Source of the DNA: Actinobacteria bacterium OK074
GTDB taxonomy: Bacteria; Actinomycetota; Actinomycetes; Streptomycetales; Streptomycetaceae
Length of the DNA: 64,000 bases
NCBI GenBank assembly: GCA_001298575.1
Contig: LJCV01000133.1
Location: forward strand, 1-64,000
Direction: 5' to 3'
The position numbers were made by a program, and so were the translations under genes. The notes beneath the pieces are model-generated. The model saw nothing but the letters and a program-made list of their open reading frames with translations. It ran no database searches and was not told the origin of the DNA. Below, in pieces: positions 52,924 through 61,591 of this stretch (position 1 is the stretch's first letter; every line of letters starts with the position of its first letter).

Positions 52924-53472
52924 ATGCAGTCAAGCAACGGCGGAGGCGGCGGGCCCGAGAGACCGGCCGAGCAGACCGGACGTCACGACCCGCTCGGCGC
53001 CGACGCCGTCGGACAGGTGGGCTACGACGACCCCTGGTACGACGCGCTCGCCTCGGGCTGGGGCGAGACGGACGGGACGGGCGGGCAGACCCCCGTCGTC
53101 CCGGCCGCGCGGCAGGAGGACGCGGGCGGGACGGGCAGCGCGGCCGACGTCTACCTGGAGGTGCAGCGCAGCGCGGCCTTCCAGGAGGTGCGCAGCCGGT
53201 ACCGCCGGTTCGTCCTGCCGGGACTGGCCGTGTTCTTCACCTGGTACGTGGCCTACGTGGTGACCGCGACGACCGCGCCCGGGCTGATGGCGCGGCCCGT
53301 GGCGGGCGTGGTGAACGTGGGGATGCTCGCGGGACTCGGCCAGTTCCTCACCACGTTCCTGTTCACCTGGGCGTACGCGCGCCACGCCCGGCTGCGCAGG
53401 GACCGTGCCGCGCTCGATCTGCGCTGGGACACACAGGAGTTGACGCGCAGCGCGAGGGGCGGCGAGCGGTGA
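52924..53472 (+). CDS. DUF485 domain membrane protein
   Basis: A 182-residue protein with a hydrophilic Gly/Asp-rich N-terminal half (1-75), then the DUF485 domain: AAFQEVRSRYRRFVLPGLAV, FFTWYVAYVVTATTAPGLM, and GMLAGLGQFLTTFLFTWAYA. DUF485 proteins are small partners encoded beside acetate/cation symporters (as YjcH with ActP), and the symporter gene overlaps here by 4 nt. No Shine-Dalgarno precedes ATG 52924; a TTG sits two codons earlier. Confidence 0.88.
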   Translation: MQSSNGGGGGPERPAEQTGRHDPLGADAVGQVGYDDPWYDALASGWGETDGTGGQTPVVPAARQEDAGGTGSAADVYLEVQRSAAFQEVRSRYRRFVLPGLAVFFTWYVAYVVTATTAPGLMARPVAGVVNVGMLAGLGQFLTTFLFTWAYARHARLRRDRAALDLRWDTQELTRSARGGER

Positions 53473-55061
53473 CCGGGCAGCACCAGACGCTGGCATTGCT
53501 GTTGTTCAGCGCCTTCGTGGCGGTGACGCTGGGGATCACGACCTGGGTGAGCCGCAACCGGCACGGATCGGCGGAGGAGTTCTACGCGGGCGGGCGGCTC
53601 TTCTCGCCCATGGAGAATGGTTTTGCCATCGCGGGCGACTACATGTCGGCCGCCTCCTTCCTGGGCGTCACCGGGCTGATCGCCCTCTTCGGGTACGACG
53701 GGCTGCTGTACGTGGTGGGGTTCCTGGTGGCCTGGCTGGTGGTGCTGTTCTTCGTCGCCGAACTGGTCCGCAACTGCGGGCGGTTCACCCTCGCCGACGT
53801 GATCGCGGCGCGGATGAGTGACCGGCGCGTACGGATCGCGGCGGGAACTTCCTCGGTGACCGTGTCCGTTCTGTATCTGGTGGCGCAGATGGTGGGGGCC
53901 GGCAGCCTGGTCGCGCTGCTGCTCGGCGGGACGAGCGGTGCGGCCCGGGCCTGGACCGTCATCGGCGTCGGCGCGCTCATGGTCGTCTATGTGTCGTTGG
54001 GAGGGATGCGGGCCACCACCTGGATCCAGATCGTGAAGGCGGTCCTGCTGCTGAGCGGCACCGTCGCGCTGACGGTCCTGGTCCTGCTGCGCTTCCACGG
54101 GAACATCGACGCGTTGCTGCGCACGGCCATGGAACGCAGCGGCCACGGCAGGGCGTTCCTGGCGCCGGGCCTCAGATACGGCGGGGACTGGACCGCTCGC
54201 CTCGACTTCATCAGCCTGGGGCTGGCCCTGGTCCTCGGCACCGCTGGGCTGCCGCACATCCTGTCCCGCTTCTACACCGTGCCGACCGCGCGGGCCGCCC
54301 GCCGCTCGGTCGTCTGGTCGGTGGGGCTGATCGGCGGCTTCTACCTGATGACGATCGTGCTCGGGTTCGGCGCGGCCGCGATCGTCGGACCCGACGCCGT
54401 ACGGGCGTCGAACGCCGCGGGGAACACGGCGGTTCCCCTGCTGGCGCTCGACCTGGGCGGCGGCGCCGACTCCACCGGCGGAGCGGTGCTGTTCGCGGTC
54501 GTCGCGGCCGTGGCCTTCGCCACGATCCTCGCCGTGGTCGCCGGGATCACCCTGGCCTCCTCGGCGTCCGTGGCACACGACCTGTACGCGTCGCTACGGC
54601 GCCGCCGGGCCAAGCCGCGCAGCGAAGTGGCCGTGGCCCGGACCGCCGCGGTCGGCATCGGGGTGCTCGCCATCGCCCTCGGCCTGCTCGCCCGCGACCT
54701 GAACGTGGCCTTCCTGGTGGGTCTGGCCTTCGCGGTCTCCGCGTCCGCGAACCTCCCGGTGCTGATGTACTCGCTGTTCTGGCGCGGCTTCACCACCCGC
54801 GGAGCGGTGTGGTCCGTCTACGGCGGCCTGGCGCCCGCGATCGGTCTCGTGATCCTCTCCCCGGTGGTCTCCGGCAGCCCCGACGCCCTGTTCCCCGGCG
54901 TCGACTTCCAGTACTTCCCGCTGCAGAACCCCGGCATCGTCTCCATCCCGCTCGGCTTCCTGGCCGGCTGGCTGGGCACGGTCACCTCCGCCCAGCCGCC
55001 CGACGAGGCCAAGTACGCGGAGACCGAGGTGCGTTCACTCACGGGAGCGGGCGCGGTCTGA
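53469..55061 (+). CDS. Sodium:solute symporter, acetate permease (ActP)-like
   Basis: A 530-residue SSS-family transporter with about 13 helices. EFYAGGRLFSPMENGFAIAGDYMSAASFLG is the hallmark start of the ActP group (split here across about 30 residues), and helix 8 has TAGLPHILSRFYTVP, also typical. The family couples Na+ or H+ to import of acetate, pyruvate or other short monocarboxylates. The GTG overlaps the DUF485 stop (GTGA). Preceded by a two-component system on the same strand, suggesting regulation by it. Confidence 0.92.
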   Translation: MTGQHQTLALLLFSAFVAVTLGITTWVSRNRHGSAEEFYAGGRLFSPMENGFAIAGDYMSAASFLGVTGLIALFGYDGLLYVVGFLVAWLVVLFFVAELVRNCGRFTLADVIAARMSDRRVRIAAGTSSVTVSVLYLVAQMVGAGSLVALLLGGTSGAARAWTVIGVGALMVVYVSLGGMRATTWIQIVKAVLLLSGTVALTVLVLLRFHGNIDALLRTAMERSGHGRAFLAPGLRYGGDWTARLDFISLGLALVLGTAGLPHILSRFYTVPTARAARRSVVWSVGLIGGFYLMTIVLGFGAAAIVGPDAVRASNAAGNTAVPLLALDLGGGADSTGGAVLFAVVAAVAFATILAVVAGITLASSASVAHDLYASLRRRRAKPRSEVAVARTAAVGIGVLAIALGLLARDLNVAFLVGLAFAVSASANLPVLMYSLFWRGFTTRGAVWSVYGGLAPAIGLVILSPVVSGSPDALFPGVDFQYFPLQNPGIVSIPLGFLAGWLGTVTSAQPPDEAKYAETEVRSLTGAGAV

Positions 55062-55177
55062 CACCACCGGGCCCCGCCCCTCCCGCCTCGCCGTGAGCGG
55101 CACGGCACGACGGCCGGACGCCTGCGCCGTCGTAGCCGATCCGGTCGGCGGGCGTCGCGTCGTCGTAGGGGATGCGG

Positions 55178-55870
55178 CTACGGCGTCACCCACGCGTACC
55201 GGTGTTCGGGGCGGCCCGTGTCGCCGTACTTGAGGGAGAGGTGGAGGCGGCCCGCCTGTTCGAGGTGGCGCAGGTAGCGCTGGGCCGTGGATCTGCTCAG
55301 GCCCGTCTCCGCGGCCACCTCGTGGGCCGAGAGCGGGTGGTCGGCGCGGTGCAGGACGGCGCAGATGAGGTCGGTGGTGGGTTCCGAGTGCCCGCTGGGC
55401 AGTCCGGGCGGCGCGGGCGCGGCCAGGGTGCGCAGGGCGCCGAAGATCCGGTCGACCTGGTCCTGGCCCGTCAGGCCCCGGCCGCCGACACGGTCGACGG
55501 TGCGGCGCAGGGCCGCGTACGAGTCGAGGCGGCTGCGCAGGGCGGTGAAGGTGAACGGCTTGACCAGGTAGTGCAGGGCGCCCAGGCGCATCGCGGCCCG
55601 TACGGTGTCCACGTCGCTGGCCGCCGTGATCATGATGATGTCCGTACGGTGGCCGCGTTCGCGCATGGCGTGCACCAGTTCGAGCCCCGTTCGGTCGGGA
55701 AGGTAGTGGTCGACCAGCACCAGATCGACCGGAGTGCGTTCCACCGCGGCCAGTGCCTGGGCGGCGCTGTGCGCGCGGGCGGCCACCCGGAAACCGGGAA
55801 CCTTCCCCACGTACTTGGCGTTTATCTCAGCGACGCGGAAGTCGTCGTCCACGACCAGGACGTCAATCAT
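55178..55870 (-). CDS. CitB/DcuR-type response regulator
   Basis: A 230-residue regulator. Receiver domain with VLVVDDD, phospho-acceptor D54 in VLVDHYLPD, and Lys in HYLVKPF. The C-terminal helix-turn-helix is of the CitB/DpiA kind (about 165-215; HPLSAHEVAAETGLSRSTAQ). No kinase gene adjoins it. It is a close paralogue of the regulator at 58932-59621 (same length, same RYLRHLEQ/RYLKLLER and LKYGD(T/A)GRPEHRY endings), so the CitA-type kinase at 59618 may serve both. Divergent from the ABC importer with two palindromes between. Ribosome site GAAGGAG. Confidence 0.92.
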   Translation of the reverse strand: MIDVLVVDDDFRVAEINAKYVGKVPGFRVAARAHSAAQALAAVERTPVDLVLVDHYLPDRTGLELVHAMRERGHRTDIIMITAASDVDTVRAAMRLGALHYLVKPFTFTALRSRLDSYAALRRTVDRVGGRGLTGQDQVDRIFGALRTLAAPAPPGLPSGHSEPTTDLICAVLHRADHPLSAHEVAAETGLSRSTAQRYLRHLEQAGRLHLSLKYGDTGRPEHRYAWVTP

Positions 55871-55953
55871 CGGGCCTCTCCTTCAAGGCCGACGAGCGTT
55901 GAGCCCGTGTTTCGGCTCCGCTGTTGTAGCGCGAGCAGAACGAGCACAACACC

Positions 55954-55969
55954 CTTCTGCAAGCAGAAG
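55954..55969. promoter_or_regulatory. Palindrome P1 in the ABC importer control region
   Basis: CTTCTG-CAAG-CAGAAG, a perfect inverted repeat in the 158-bp divergent gap; candidate binding site for the CitB-type regulator. Confidence 0.6.
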
Positions 55970-55974
55970 ACCCT

Positions 55975-55988
55975 CTTGTGCCCACAAG
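55975..55988. promoter_or_regulatory. Palindrome P2 in the ABC importer control region
   Basis: CTTGTG-CC-CACAAG, a second perfect inverted repeat, centred 20 bp (two helical turns) from P1 and about 45 bp before the ATPase start. Confidence 0.6.
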
Positions 55989-56028
55989 GCTGCCGCCGCG
56001 GACCGTGCCGCGCCTACGGTCCTCGGCC

Positions 56029-56844
56029 ATGAGCGCAGACACCAGCACCGCCATCGAACTGCGGGGCGCGAGCAAGGTCTTCCGGACACCGGCCGGTGGA
56101 CTGCACACGGCCGTCAGGGGGCTCGATCTCGTCGTCCGCCGGGGCGAGTTCGTGGCCGTCGTCGGTCCCACCGGCTGCGGCAAGTCGACCACACTGACCC
56201 TCGTCAGCGGCCTCGAAGAGCCCAGCGAGGGCGAGGTCCTGGTGGCCGGACAACCGGTCTCGGGCGTCGGCGACAAGGTGGGGTTCGTCTTCCAGCAGGA
56301 CGCCACCTTCCCCTGGCGCACCGTCCTGTCCAACGTCATGGCCGGCCCGCGCTTCCGCGGCGTACCGAAGGCGGAGGCCAGGGCGAAGGCGCGCGAGTGG
56401 CTGGCCCGGGTCGGGCTCGCCGCCTTCGAGGACCGCTATCCGCACCAGCTCTCCGGCGGCATGCGCAAGCGCGTCGCCCTCGCCGCCACCTTCGTCAACG
56501 ACCCGGAGATCCTGCTCATGGACGAGCCGTTCTCGGCGCTCGACGTGCAGACCAGGGCGCTGATGTCGGACGAGCTGCTCGAACTGTGGGAGGGCACCGG
56601 CGCCTCGGTCGTCTTCGTCACGCACGACCTGGAGGAGTCCATCGCGCTGGCCGACAAGGTCGTCGTGATGACCGCCGGGCCCGCCACCGTCAAGCAGGTG
56701 TTCGACATCGACCTGCCGCGGCCCCGCAAGGTCGAATCCGTGCGCCTGGAGCCGCGGTTCATCGAGATCTACCGCGAGATCTGGGAGTCCCTCGGTGAAG
56801 AGGTCCGCATCACGCGCGAGAGGGGTGCGGCCCATGTCGCCTGA
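56029..56844 (+). CDS. ABC importer ATPase, nitrate/sulfonate/taurine type
   Basis: A 271-residue cytoplasmic ATPase of an organic-anion importer. Walker A GPTGCGKST, Q-loop FVFQQDATFPWRTV, signature LSGGMRKRVALA, Walker B ILLMDEPFSALD and switch His in VTHDLEE are all intact. The FPWRTVLSNV pattern is characteristic of the SsuB/TauB/NrtD group. ATG 56029; a weak CTCGG precedes it. The permease overlaps its 3' end by 11 nt. Confidence 0.92.
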   Translation: MSADTSTAIELRGASKVFRTPAGGLHTAVRGLDLVVRRGEFVAVVGPTGCGKSTTLTLVSGLEEPSEGEVLVAGQPVSGVGDKVGFVFQQDATFPWRTVLSNVMAGPRFRGVPKAEARAKAREWLARVGLAAFEDRYPHQLSGGMRKRVALAATFVNDPEILLMDEPFSALDVQTRALMSDELLELWEGTGASVVFVTHDLEESIALADKVVVMTAGPATVKQVFDIDLPRPRKVESVRLEPRFIEIYREIWESLGEEVRITRERGAAHVA

Positions 56845-57712
56845 CGTTCTGCCCGAGGCCCAGGTGGCACTGACCACGACCGAGCCGGGCAGCAAGACCG
56901 ACCGCGCCCAGTCACGCGCGCGTGTCGCCCGCAGACGCCGGATCGTCGTCATGGCCGCCCGTGTGCTGCTCCTGGTCGTCGTGCTCGGCCTGTGGGAGGT
57001 GCTCGCACGGACGGACGCCATTGATCCGTTCAACTTCTCGATGCCCTCGCAGATCTGGGACCAGATCTGGACCTGGATCAACCACGGCACGGCTCTCGGC
57101 TCGCTCGGCGAGCAGATCTGGTACACGCTCCAGGAGGCGCTGCTCGGCTGGGTCATCGGGGTTGTCGCCGGAGTCGTCCTCGGCATCGTGCTGGGGCGGA
57201 TCACCTTGCTCGCCGATGTCCTTGGTCCATACATCAAGGTGCTCAACTCGGTACCGAGGATCGTTCTGGCGCCGATCTTCATGATCTGGTTCGGCCTCGG
57301 ACCGGCCTCCAAGGTCGCCTCCGCCGTGGTCCTCGTCTTCTTCCCGGTCTTCTTCAACGCCTTCCAGGGCGCCCGGGAGGTCGACCGCAACCTGGTCGCC
57401 AACGCCCGCATCCTCGGCGCGAGCGACCGCCGGGTGACCCTTCAGGTCGTCGTGCCCTCGGCCACCACCTGGATCTTCACCAGCCTCCATGTCAGCTTCG
57501 GCTTCGCCCTCATCGGCGCCATCGTCGGCGAGTACATCGGCGCCACCAAGGGCATCGGCCTGCTCGTCGCCCAGTCCCAGGGCACCTTCAACGCGGCCGG
57601 TGTGTACGCCGCGATGGTCATCCTCGCGGTCGTCGCGCTGCTGGCCGAGGGGCTGCTCACCTTCGCCGAGCGCCGCATCTTCCGCTGGAAGCCGGCCGAC
57701 TCCGGCAGCTGA
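56834..57712 (+). CDS. ABC importer permease, nitrate/sulfonate/taurine type
   Basis: A 292-residue inner-membrane permease. A charged N-terminus precedes helix 1 (VVMAARVLLLVVVLGLWEVL), and five more helices follow. The EAA loop that contacts the ATPase is seen as EVDRNLVANARILGASDRRV. The SVPRIVLAPIFMIWFGLGPA segment is typical of SsuC/TauC proteins. Overlaps the ATPase gene (ATG inside its last codons), so the two are translationally coupled. Confidence 0.92.
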   Translation: MSPDVLPEAQVALTTTEPGSKTDRAQSRARVARRRRIVVMAARVLLLVVVLGLWEVLARTDAIDPFNFSMPSQIWDQIWTWINHGTALGSLGEQIWYTLQEALLGWVIGVVAGVVLGIVLGRITLLADVLGPYIKVLNSVPRIVLAPIFMIWFGLGPASKVASAVVLVFFPVFFNAFQGAREVDRNLVANARILGASDRRVTLQVVVPSATTWIFTSLHVSFGFALIGAIVGEYIGATKGIGLLVAQSQGTFNAAGVYAAMVILAVVALLAEGLLTFAERRIFRWKPADSGS

Positions 57713-57782
57713 CGGCCCCCTCTCCGCCACCTCTCCCCGCCACCTCTCTCCGCACCGCTCTGTCACAAGGACGTGAACCGCC

Positions 57783-58832
57783 ATGCGCAAGCCCGTCAGA
57801 CTCACCGCCCTGGCCGCGGTCGGCCTGCTCGCCCTCTCCTCGCTCACCGCGTGCGCCGACGACGCCTCCACCACCGCCGCGGCGCAGGGCGGCGGCAAGG
57901 GGGAGAAGGTCAAGATCATGGTCGGCGGCCTGGACAAGGTCATCTACCTGCCCGCGATGCTCACCCAGCGACTCGGCTACTTCGACGCCGAGGGCCTCGA
58001 CGTGGAACTGCTGAGCGAACCGGCCGGCGTACAGGCCGAGACCGCACTCGTCTCCGGGCAGGTCCAGGGCGCCGTCGGCTTCTACGACCACACCCTCGAC
58101 CTCCAGACCAAGCACAAGGACGTGGAGTCCGTCGTGCAGTTCTCGCGCGCCCCGGGCGAGGTCGAGGTCGTCTCCACCCAGCATGCCGACGACATCACCT
58201 CGCCCAAGGACTTCAAGGGCCGCAAGGTCGGCATCACCGGACTCGGTTCCTCCACCGACTTCCTCACCAAGTACCTCGCGGTCAAGAACGGGGTGAAGGT
58301 CAGCGACTTCAGCCCGGTCGCGGTCGGCGCCGGGCCGACGTTCGTCTCGGCGCTGCAGAAAGGTTCCATCGACGCCGGTATGACCACGGACCCGACGGTC
58401 GCCACGATCCTCGACAAGAAGATCGGCAAGGTCCTGATCGACATGCGTACGCCCGAGGGATCGCAGGAGGCGCTCGGCGGACCGTATCCGTCGTCAAGCC
58501 TGTACATGCAGACGGACTGGGTCAACGGTCACAAGGACACCGTCCAGAAGTTGGTCAATGCATTCGTCAAGACACTCAAGTGGATGTCCACCCACAGCGC
58601 GGCCCAAATCGCCGCCAAGATGCCCGCCGACTACTCCCAGGGCGACAAGACCCTCTACGCGGAGTCCATCAAGGCCACGCTGCCGATGTTCACCGACGAC
58701 GGAGTGATGCCCGCGGACGGGCCCGCGACGGTGGAGAGGGTCCTCAAGGCGTTCAACACCAACATCAAGAACGCCACGATCGATCTGAAGAAGACCTACA
58801 CGACGGAGTTCGCCGAGAAGGCGGCAGGTTGA
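57783..58832 (+). CDS. ABC importer substrate-binding lipoprotein (SsuA/NMT1-like)
   Basis: A 349-residue lipoprotein: basic N-terminus, hydrophobic core and lipobox LTAC with acylated C24. The mature protein has the SsuA/THI5/NMT1-like fold signature: VGGLDKVIYLPAMLTQRLGY, FDAEGLDVELL, SGQVQGAVGFYDHTLD, and the DFKGRKVGITGLGSSTDFL hinge. Ligands of this class include sulfonates, nitrate, pyrimidine precursors and aromatic acids. The ligand cannot be read from sequence. Ribosome site AAGGA. Ends at a terminator. Confidence 0.92.
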   Translation: MRKPVRLTALAAVGLLALSSLTACADDASTTAAAQGGGKGEKVKIMVGGLDKVIYLPAMLTQRLGYFDAEGLDVELLSEPAGVQAETALVSGQVQGAVGFYDHTLDLQTKHKDVESVVQFSRAPGEVEVVSTQHADDITSPKDFKGRKVGITGLGSSTDFLTKYLAVKNGVKVSDFSPVAVGAGPTFVSALQKGSIDAGMTTDPTVATILDKKIGKVLIDMRTPEGSQEALGGPYPSSSLYMQTDWVNGHKDTVQKLVNAFVKTLKWMSTHSAAQIAAKMPADYSQGDKTLYAESIKATLPMFTDDGVMPADGPATVERVLKAFNTNIKNATIDLKKTYTTEFAEKAAG

Positions 58833-58877
58833 CGCCGGGCCTCCGAGGGGGTCGGGAGAGGACCGTCCAGAGGTGAA

Positions 58878-58916
58878 CCGGACGCCGGCCGGCCGGAAGC
58901 GAAGCCGGCGGTCCGG
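58878..58916. terminator. Bidirectional hairpin terminator
   Basis: CCGGACGCCGGC pairs with GCCGGCGGTCCGG with one bulged base and a 14-nt loop, between the convergent lipoprotein and response-regulator genes. Confidence 0.75.
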
Positions 58917-58931
58917 CGGTCCGGAGCAGCA

Positions 58932-59621
58932 TCAGATGCGGGTCGTCCAGACGTAACGGTGTTCCGGGCGGCCCGCGTCGCCGTACTTCAGGGTCAGCCG
59001 GGCCCGTCCCGTGCGCTCCAGGAGCTTCAGATAGCGCTGGGCGGTCTGGCGGCTCACGCCGGTCCGTTCGGCGATCTCCTGGGCGGACAGCGGCCCGTGA
59101 GCGGTCGCCAGTGCGCGCCGGACGGCCTCCGCGGTGGTGGGGGAGTGGCCCTTGGGCAGGTCCGGCTCCGTGCCCGCCGACAGGGCGCCGAAGATCCGGT
59201 CCACCTCGGCCTGCTCGGCCTCGCCGCCGCCGTCCAGGGTGCGGCGCAGCTCGGCGTACGCCTCCAGCTTCGCGCGCAGGCCCGCGAACGCGAACGGCTT
59301 CACCAGGTACTGCAGCGCGCCGTGCCGCATCGCGGCCTGCACGGTGGTGACGTCACGGGCCGCCGTCACCATGATCACGTCCGCCTGGCAGCCCTGGCGG
59401 CGCATCTCCTGGACGACCGACAGGCCCGTCGCGTCCGGGAGGTAGTGGTCCAGCAGGACGAGGTCCAGGCGGGGCAGTTCCGCCACGCGGCGCAGCGCGT
59501 CGGCGGCGGTGTGCGCCTGACCGACGACCCGGAAACCGGGCACCTTCGCCACGTAGGCGGCGTTGACCCGCGCGACCCGTGTGTCGTCGTCCACGACCAG
59601 CACGTCGATCGGCCGGGTCAT
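58932..59621 (-). CDS. CitB/DcuR-type response regulator
   Basis: A 229-residue partner of the CitA-type kinase, whose stop overlaps this start (ATGA). Receiver: VLVVDDDTRV, D58 in VLLDHYLPD, Lys in QYLVKPF. DNA-binding domain: GPLSAQEIAERTGVSRQTAQ. By family it should activate uptake or use of a small organic acid when the kinase senses it. Its paralogue at 55178 lies at the other end of the ABC importer, so the importer is bracketed by two nearly equivalent regulators. Confidence 0.93.
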   Translation of the reverse strand: MTRPIDVLVVDDDTRVARVNAAYVAKVPGFRVVGQAHTAADALRRVAELPRLDLVLLDHYLPDATGLSVVQEMRRQGCQADVIMVTAARDVTTVQAAMRHGALQYLVKPFAFAGLRAKLEAYAELRRTLDGGGEAEQAEVDRIFGALSAGTEPDLPKGHSPTTAEAVRRALATAHGPLSAQEIAERTGVSRQTAQRYLKLLERTGRARLTLKYGDAGRPEHRYVWTTRI

Positions 59622-61405
59622 CGTGACTCCTCCTTGCGGATGAGGGCGTCCTCGCGGGGGGTGGCCGTCCTGGTCGGCTCGGCCGTCTGCGGTGTCCCGG
59701 CGGTCTCCGCGGGAGGCGCCGGAGGAGGCTCCGAGGCGGGGCGCCGCGGCTGCTTCGTGCCGGGGGACGGCTGCTGCGGCGGTGCCGCGAGGTCGGGCAC
59801 GGACAGGGCCTCCGGCAGCACCACGACGAACTCCGCGCCCCCGCCGGCCGCCTCGTCCACGCGCGCGGTCCCGCCCTGCCGTTCGGCGAAGCGACGCACC
59901 AGCGGGAGACCGAGCCCGCGCTTGCCGTGGGCCGGCGGCTCCTTCGTGGACCACCCGTCCGCGAACACCAACTCCCGCCGCTCCGGGGGGATTCCCGGCC
60001 CGGTGTCGCGCACCCGCAGGACCGTGGTGGGGCCCTCCGCCCGCAACTCGACCTCCACGCGCGCGTGGGGCGTGCCCGCGACGGCGTCCAGGGCGTTGTC
60101 GACCAGGTTGCCCACGACGCCGACCAGCCCCCGGGGGTCCACCAGCCGGTCCGGCAGCAGCGTGTCGTCCGAGATCCACAGGGCCACGCCCCGCTCGGCC
60201 GCGACGGTCGCCTTGCCCACCAACAGGGCGGCGAGCAACGGGTCGTGGATCTTCTCGGTGACCTGTTCCGCGGTGGCCCGGTGGTCGCCGACCACCTCCC
60301 CGACGAACTCCACGGCGTCGTCGTACATCTCCAGTTCGAGCAGCCCGAGGAGAGTGTGCATCCGGTTGGCGTGTTCGTGGTCCTGTGCGCGCAAAGCGTC
60401 GATCAGACCGTGCGTGGAGTCGAGTTCGCGGCCTAGCTGCTCCAACTCGGTGCGGTCGCGCAGGGTCGCGACGGCGCCCCCGTCGTCGGTGGGCATGCGG
60501 TTGGCGACCAGGACGCGCTGGCCGCGCACGGTGAGCAGATCGGTGCCGGAGACCCGTCCGGAAAGGACGTCGGTCGTACGGCCCTGCCCCAGCGCCTCGT
60601 CGAGCGAGCGCCCCACGGCCTCGTCGCCGATGCCCAGCAGCCGCCGCGCCTCGTCGTTCAGGAGGCGTACGCGGCCCGCGCGGTCCAGCGCGACGACGCC
60701 CTCCCTGATGCCGTGCAGCATCGCCTCGCGCTCCGCGAGGAGTGCCGCGATGTCGGAGAAGGCCAGGTCGCGCGTCTGCCGCTGCACCCTGCGGGAGATC
60801 AGGTACGCGGCCAGGGCGCCGATGGCCAGGGCCGCACCCGCGTAGGCGAACAGCCCGGGGATGGCGTGGAGCAGCCGCGCGCGCACGCTGTCGTACCGGA
60901 TGCCGACCGAGACCGCTCCGACGATCTTTCCGTCGCCGTCCCGCAGGGGCACCTTGCCGCGGGCCGACCGGCCCAGGGTGCCGCTGTCGATCTGCATGAC
61001 GGCCTTGCCCCCGAGCGCCTCACGGGGGTCCGTGGAGACCACCTTGCCGACCTCGCTCGCCGTGGGGTGCGACCAGCGCACCCCACGCATGTTCATGACG
61101 ACGACGTACTCGGCGCCGCTGGCCTTGCGGATCCGCTCCGCCGCGCGCTGCACGGGCCCGTCGGCGGTCGGGCGCGTCGACTGCAGCTCCTCGGCGATCT
61201 GCGGCTGGGCCGCGGTGCTCTGCGCGATGGCGAGGGCCCGGCGCATCGCCTGGTCGTCCAGCTGCTGGCTGAGCGGGGCGAGGAACAGCCCGGTCGCGAG
61301 GACGGCGACGCCCGCCGCGATTGCCACCTGCATCAGCAGGACCTGCGAGAACACACGCCGCGGCAGACCGAGGCGCAGCCGTCGTGCCGCGGGGGTGGGG
61401 GTCAT
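59618..61405 (-). CDS. CitA/DcuS-type sensor histidine kinase
   Basis: A 595-residue membrane kinase. Helix 1 (about 23-45), an extracytoplasmic PDC/Cache-type sensor domain (about 46-178; WSHPTASEVGKV and VPLRDGDGKIVGAVSVGIRY are hallmarks of the citrate/C4-dicarboxylate-sensing group), and helix 2 (180-205). A PAS domain (215-320), the H-box QDHEHANRMHTL with H343, and an HATPase_c domain (NLVDNALDA, DTGPGIP, GLGLPLVRR) follow. The last 70 residues are a disordered Pro/Thr/Ala tail, longer than in typical CitA. Likely ligand: a di- or tricarboxylate, by family only. Predicted leaderless. Confidence 0.93.
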   Translation of the reverse strand: MTPTPAARRLRLGLPRRVFSQVLLMQVAIAAGVAVLATGLFLAPLSQQLDDQAMRRALAIAQSTAAQPQIAEELQSTRPTADGPVQRAAERIRKASGAEYVVVMNMRGVRWSHPTASEVGKVVSTDPREALGGKAVMQIDSGTLGRSARGKVPLRDGDGKIVGAVSVGIRYDSVRARLLHAIPGLFAYAGAALAIGALAAYLISRRVQRQTRDLAFSDIAALLAEREAMLHGIREGVVALDRAGRVRLLNDEARRLLGIGDEAVGRSLDEALGQGRTTDVLSGRVSGTDLLTVRGQRVLVANRMPTDDGGAVATLRDRTELEQLGRELDSTHGLIDALRAQDHEHANRMHTLLGLLELEMYDDAVEFVGEVVGDHRATAEQVTEKIHDPLLAALLVGKATVAAERGVALWISDDTLLPDRLVDPRGLVGVVGNLVDNALDAVAGTPHARVEVELRAEGPTTVLRVRDTGPGIPPERRELVFADGWSTKEPPAHGKRGLGLPLVRRFAERQGGTARVDEAAGGGAEFVVVLPEALSVPDLAAPPQQPSPGTKQPRRPASEPPPAPPAETAGTPQTAEPTRTATPREDALIRKEESR

Positions 61406-61412
61406 GGGTACG

Positions 61413-61418
61413 AAGGTA
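61413..61418 (-). promoter_or_regulatory. -10 hexamer TACCTT, leaderless promoter of the CitA-type kinase
   Basis: On the minus strand TACCTT ends 7 nt before the ATG at 61405. The remaining 186-bp gap to the next gene shows nothing else notable. Confidence 0.5.
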
Positions 61419-61591
61419 CGGGGAGGGACCGGGCCGGGCGTAGGGGTGTGGCACGGATCTCCCGCGGACGCGCCCAGGGGCGTCTGAGGGCCCCGGCGGG
61501 GCTGGATGGCCCCCGGCGCCGTCCGGGGTGTCCGAGGCGGCTGGACGGGCCTCCGCGGCCTTTTTCGCCGTGTTCGGCCCGAAGGCCGGGA

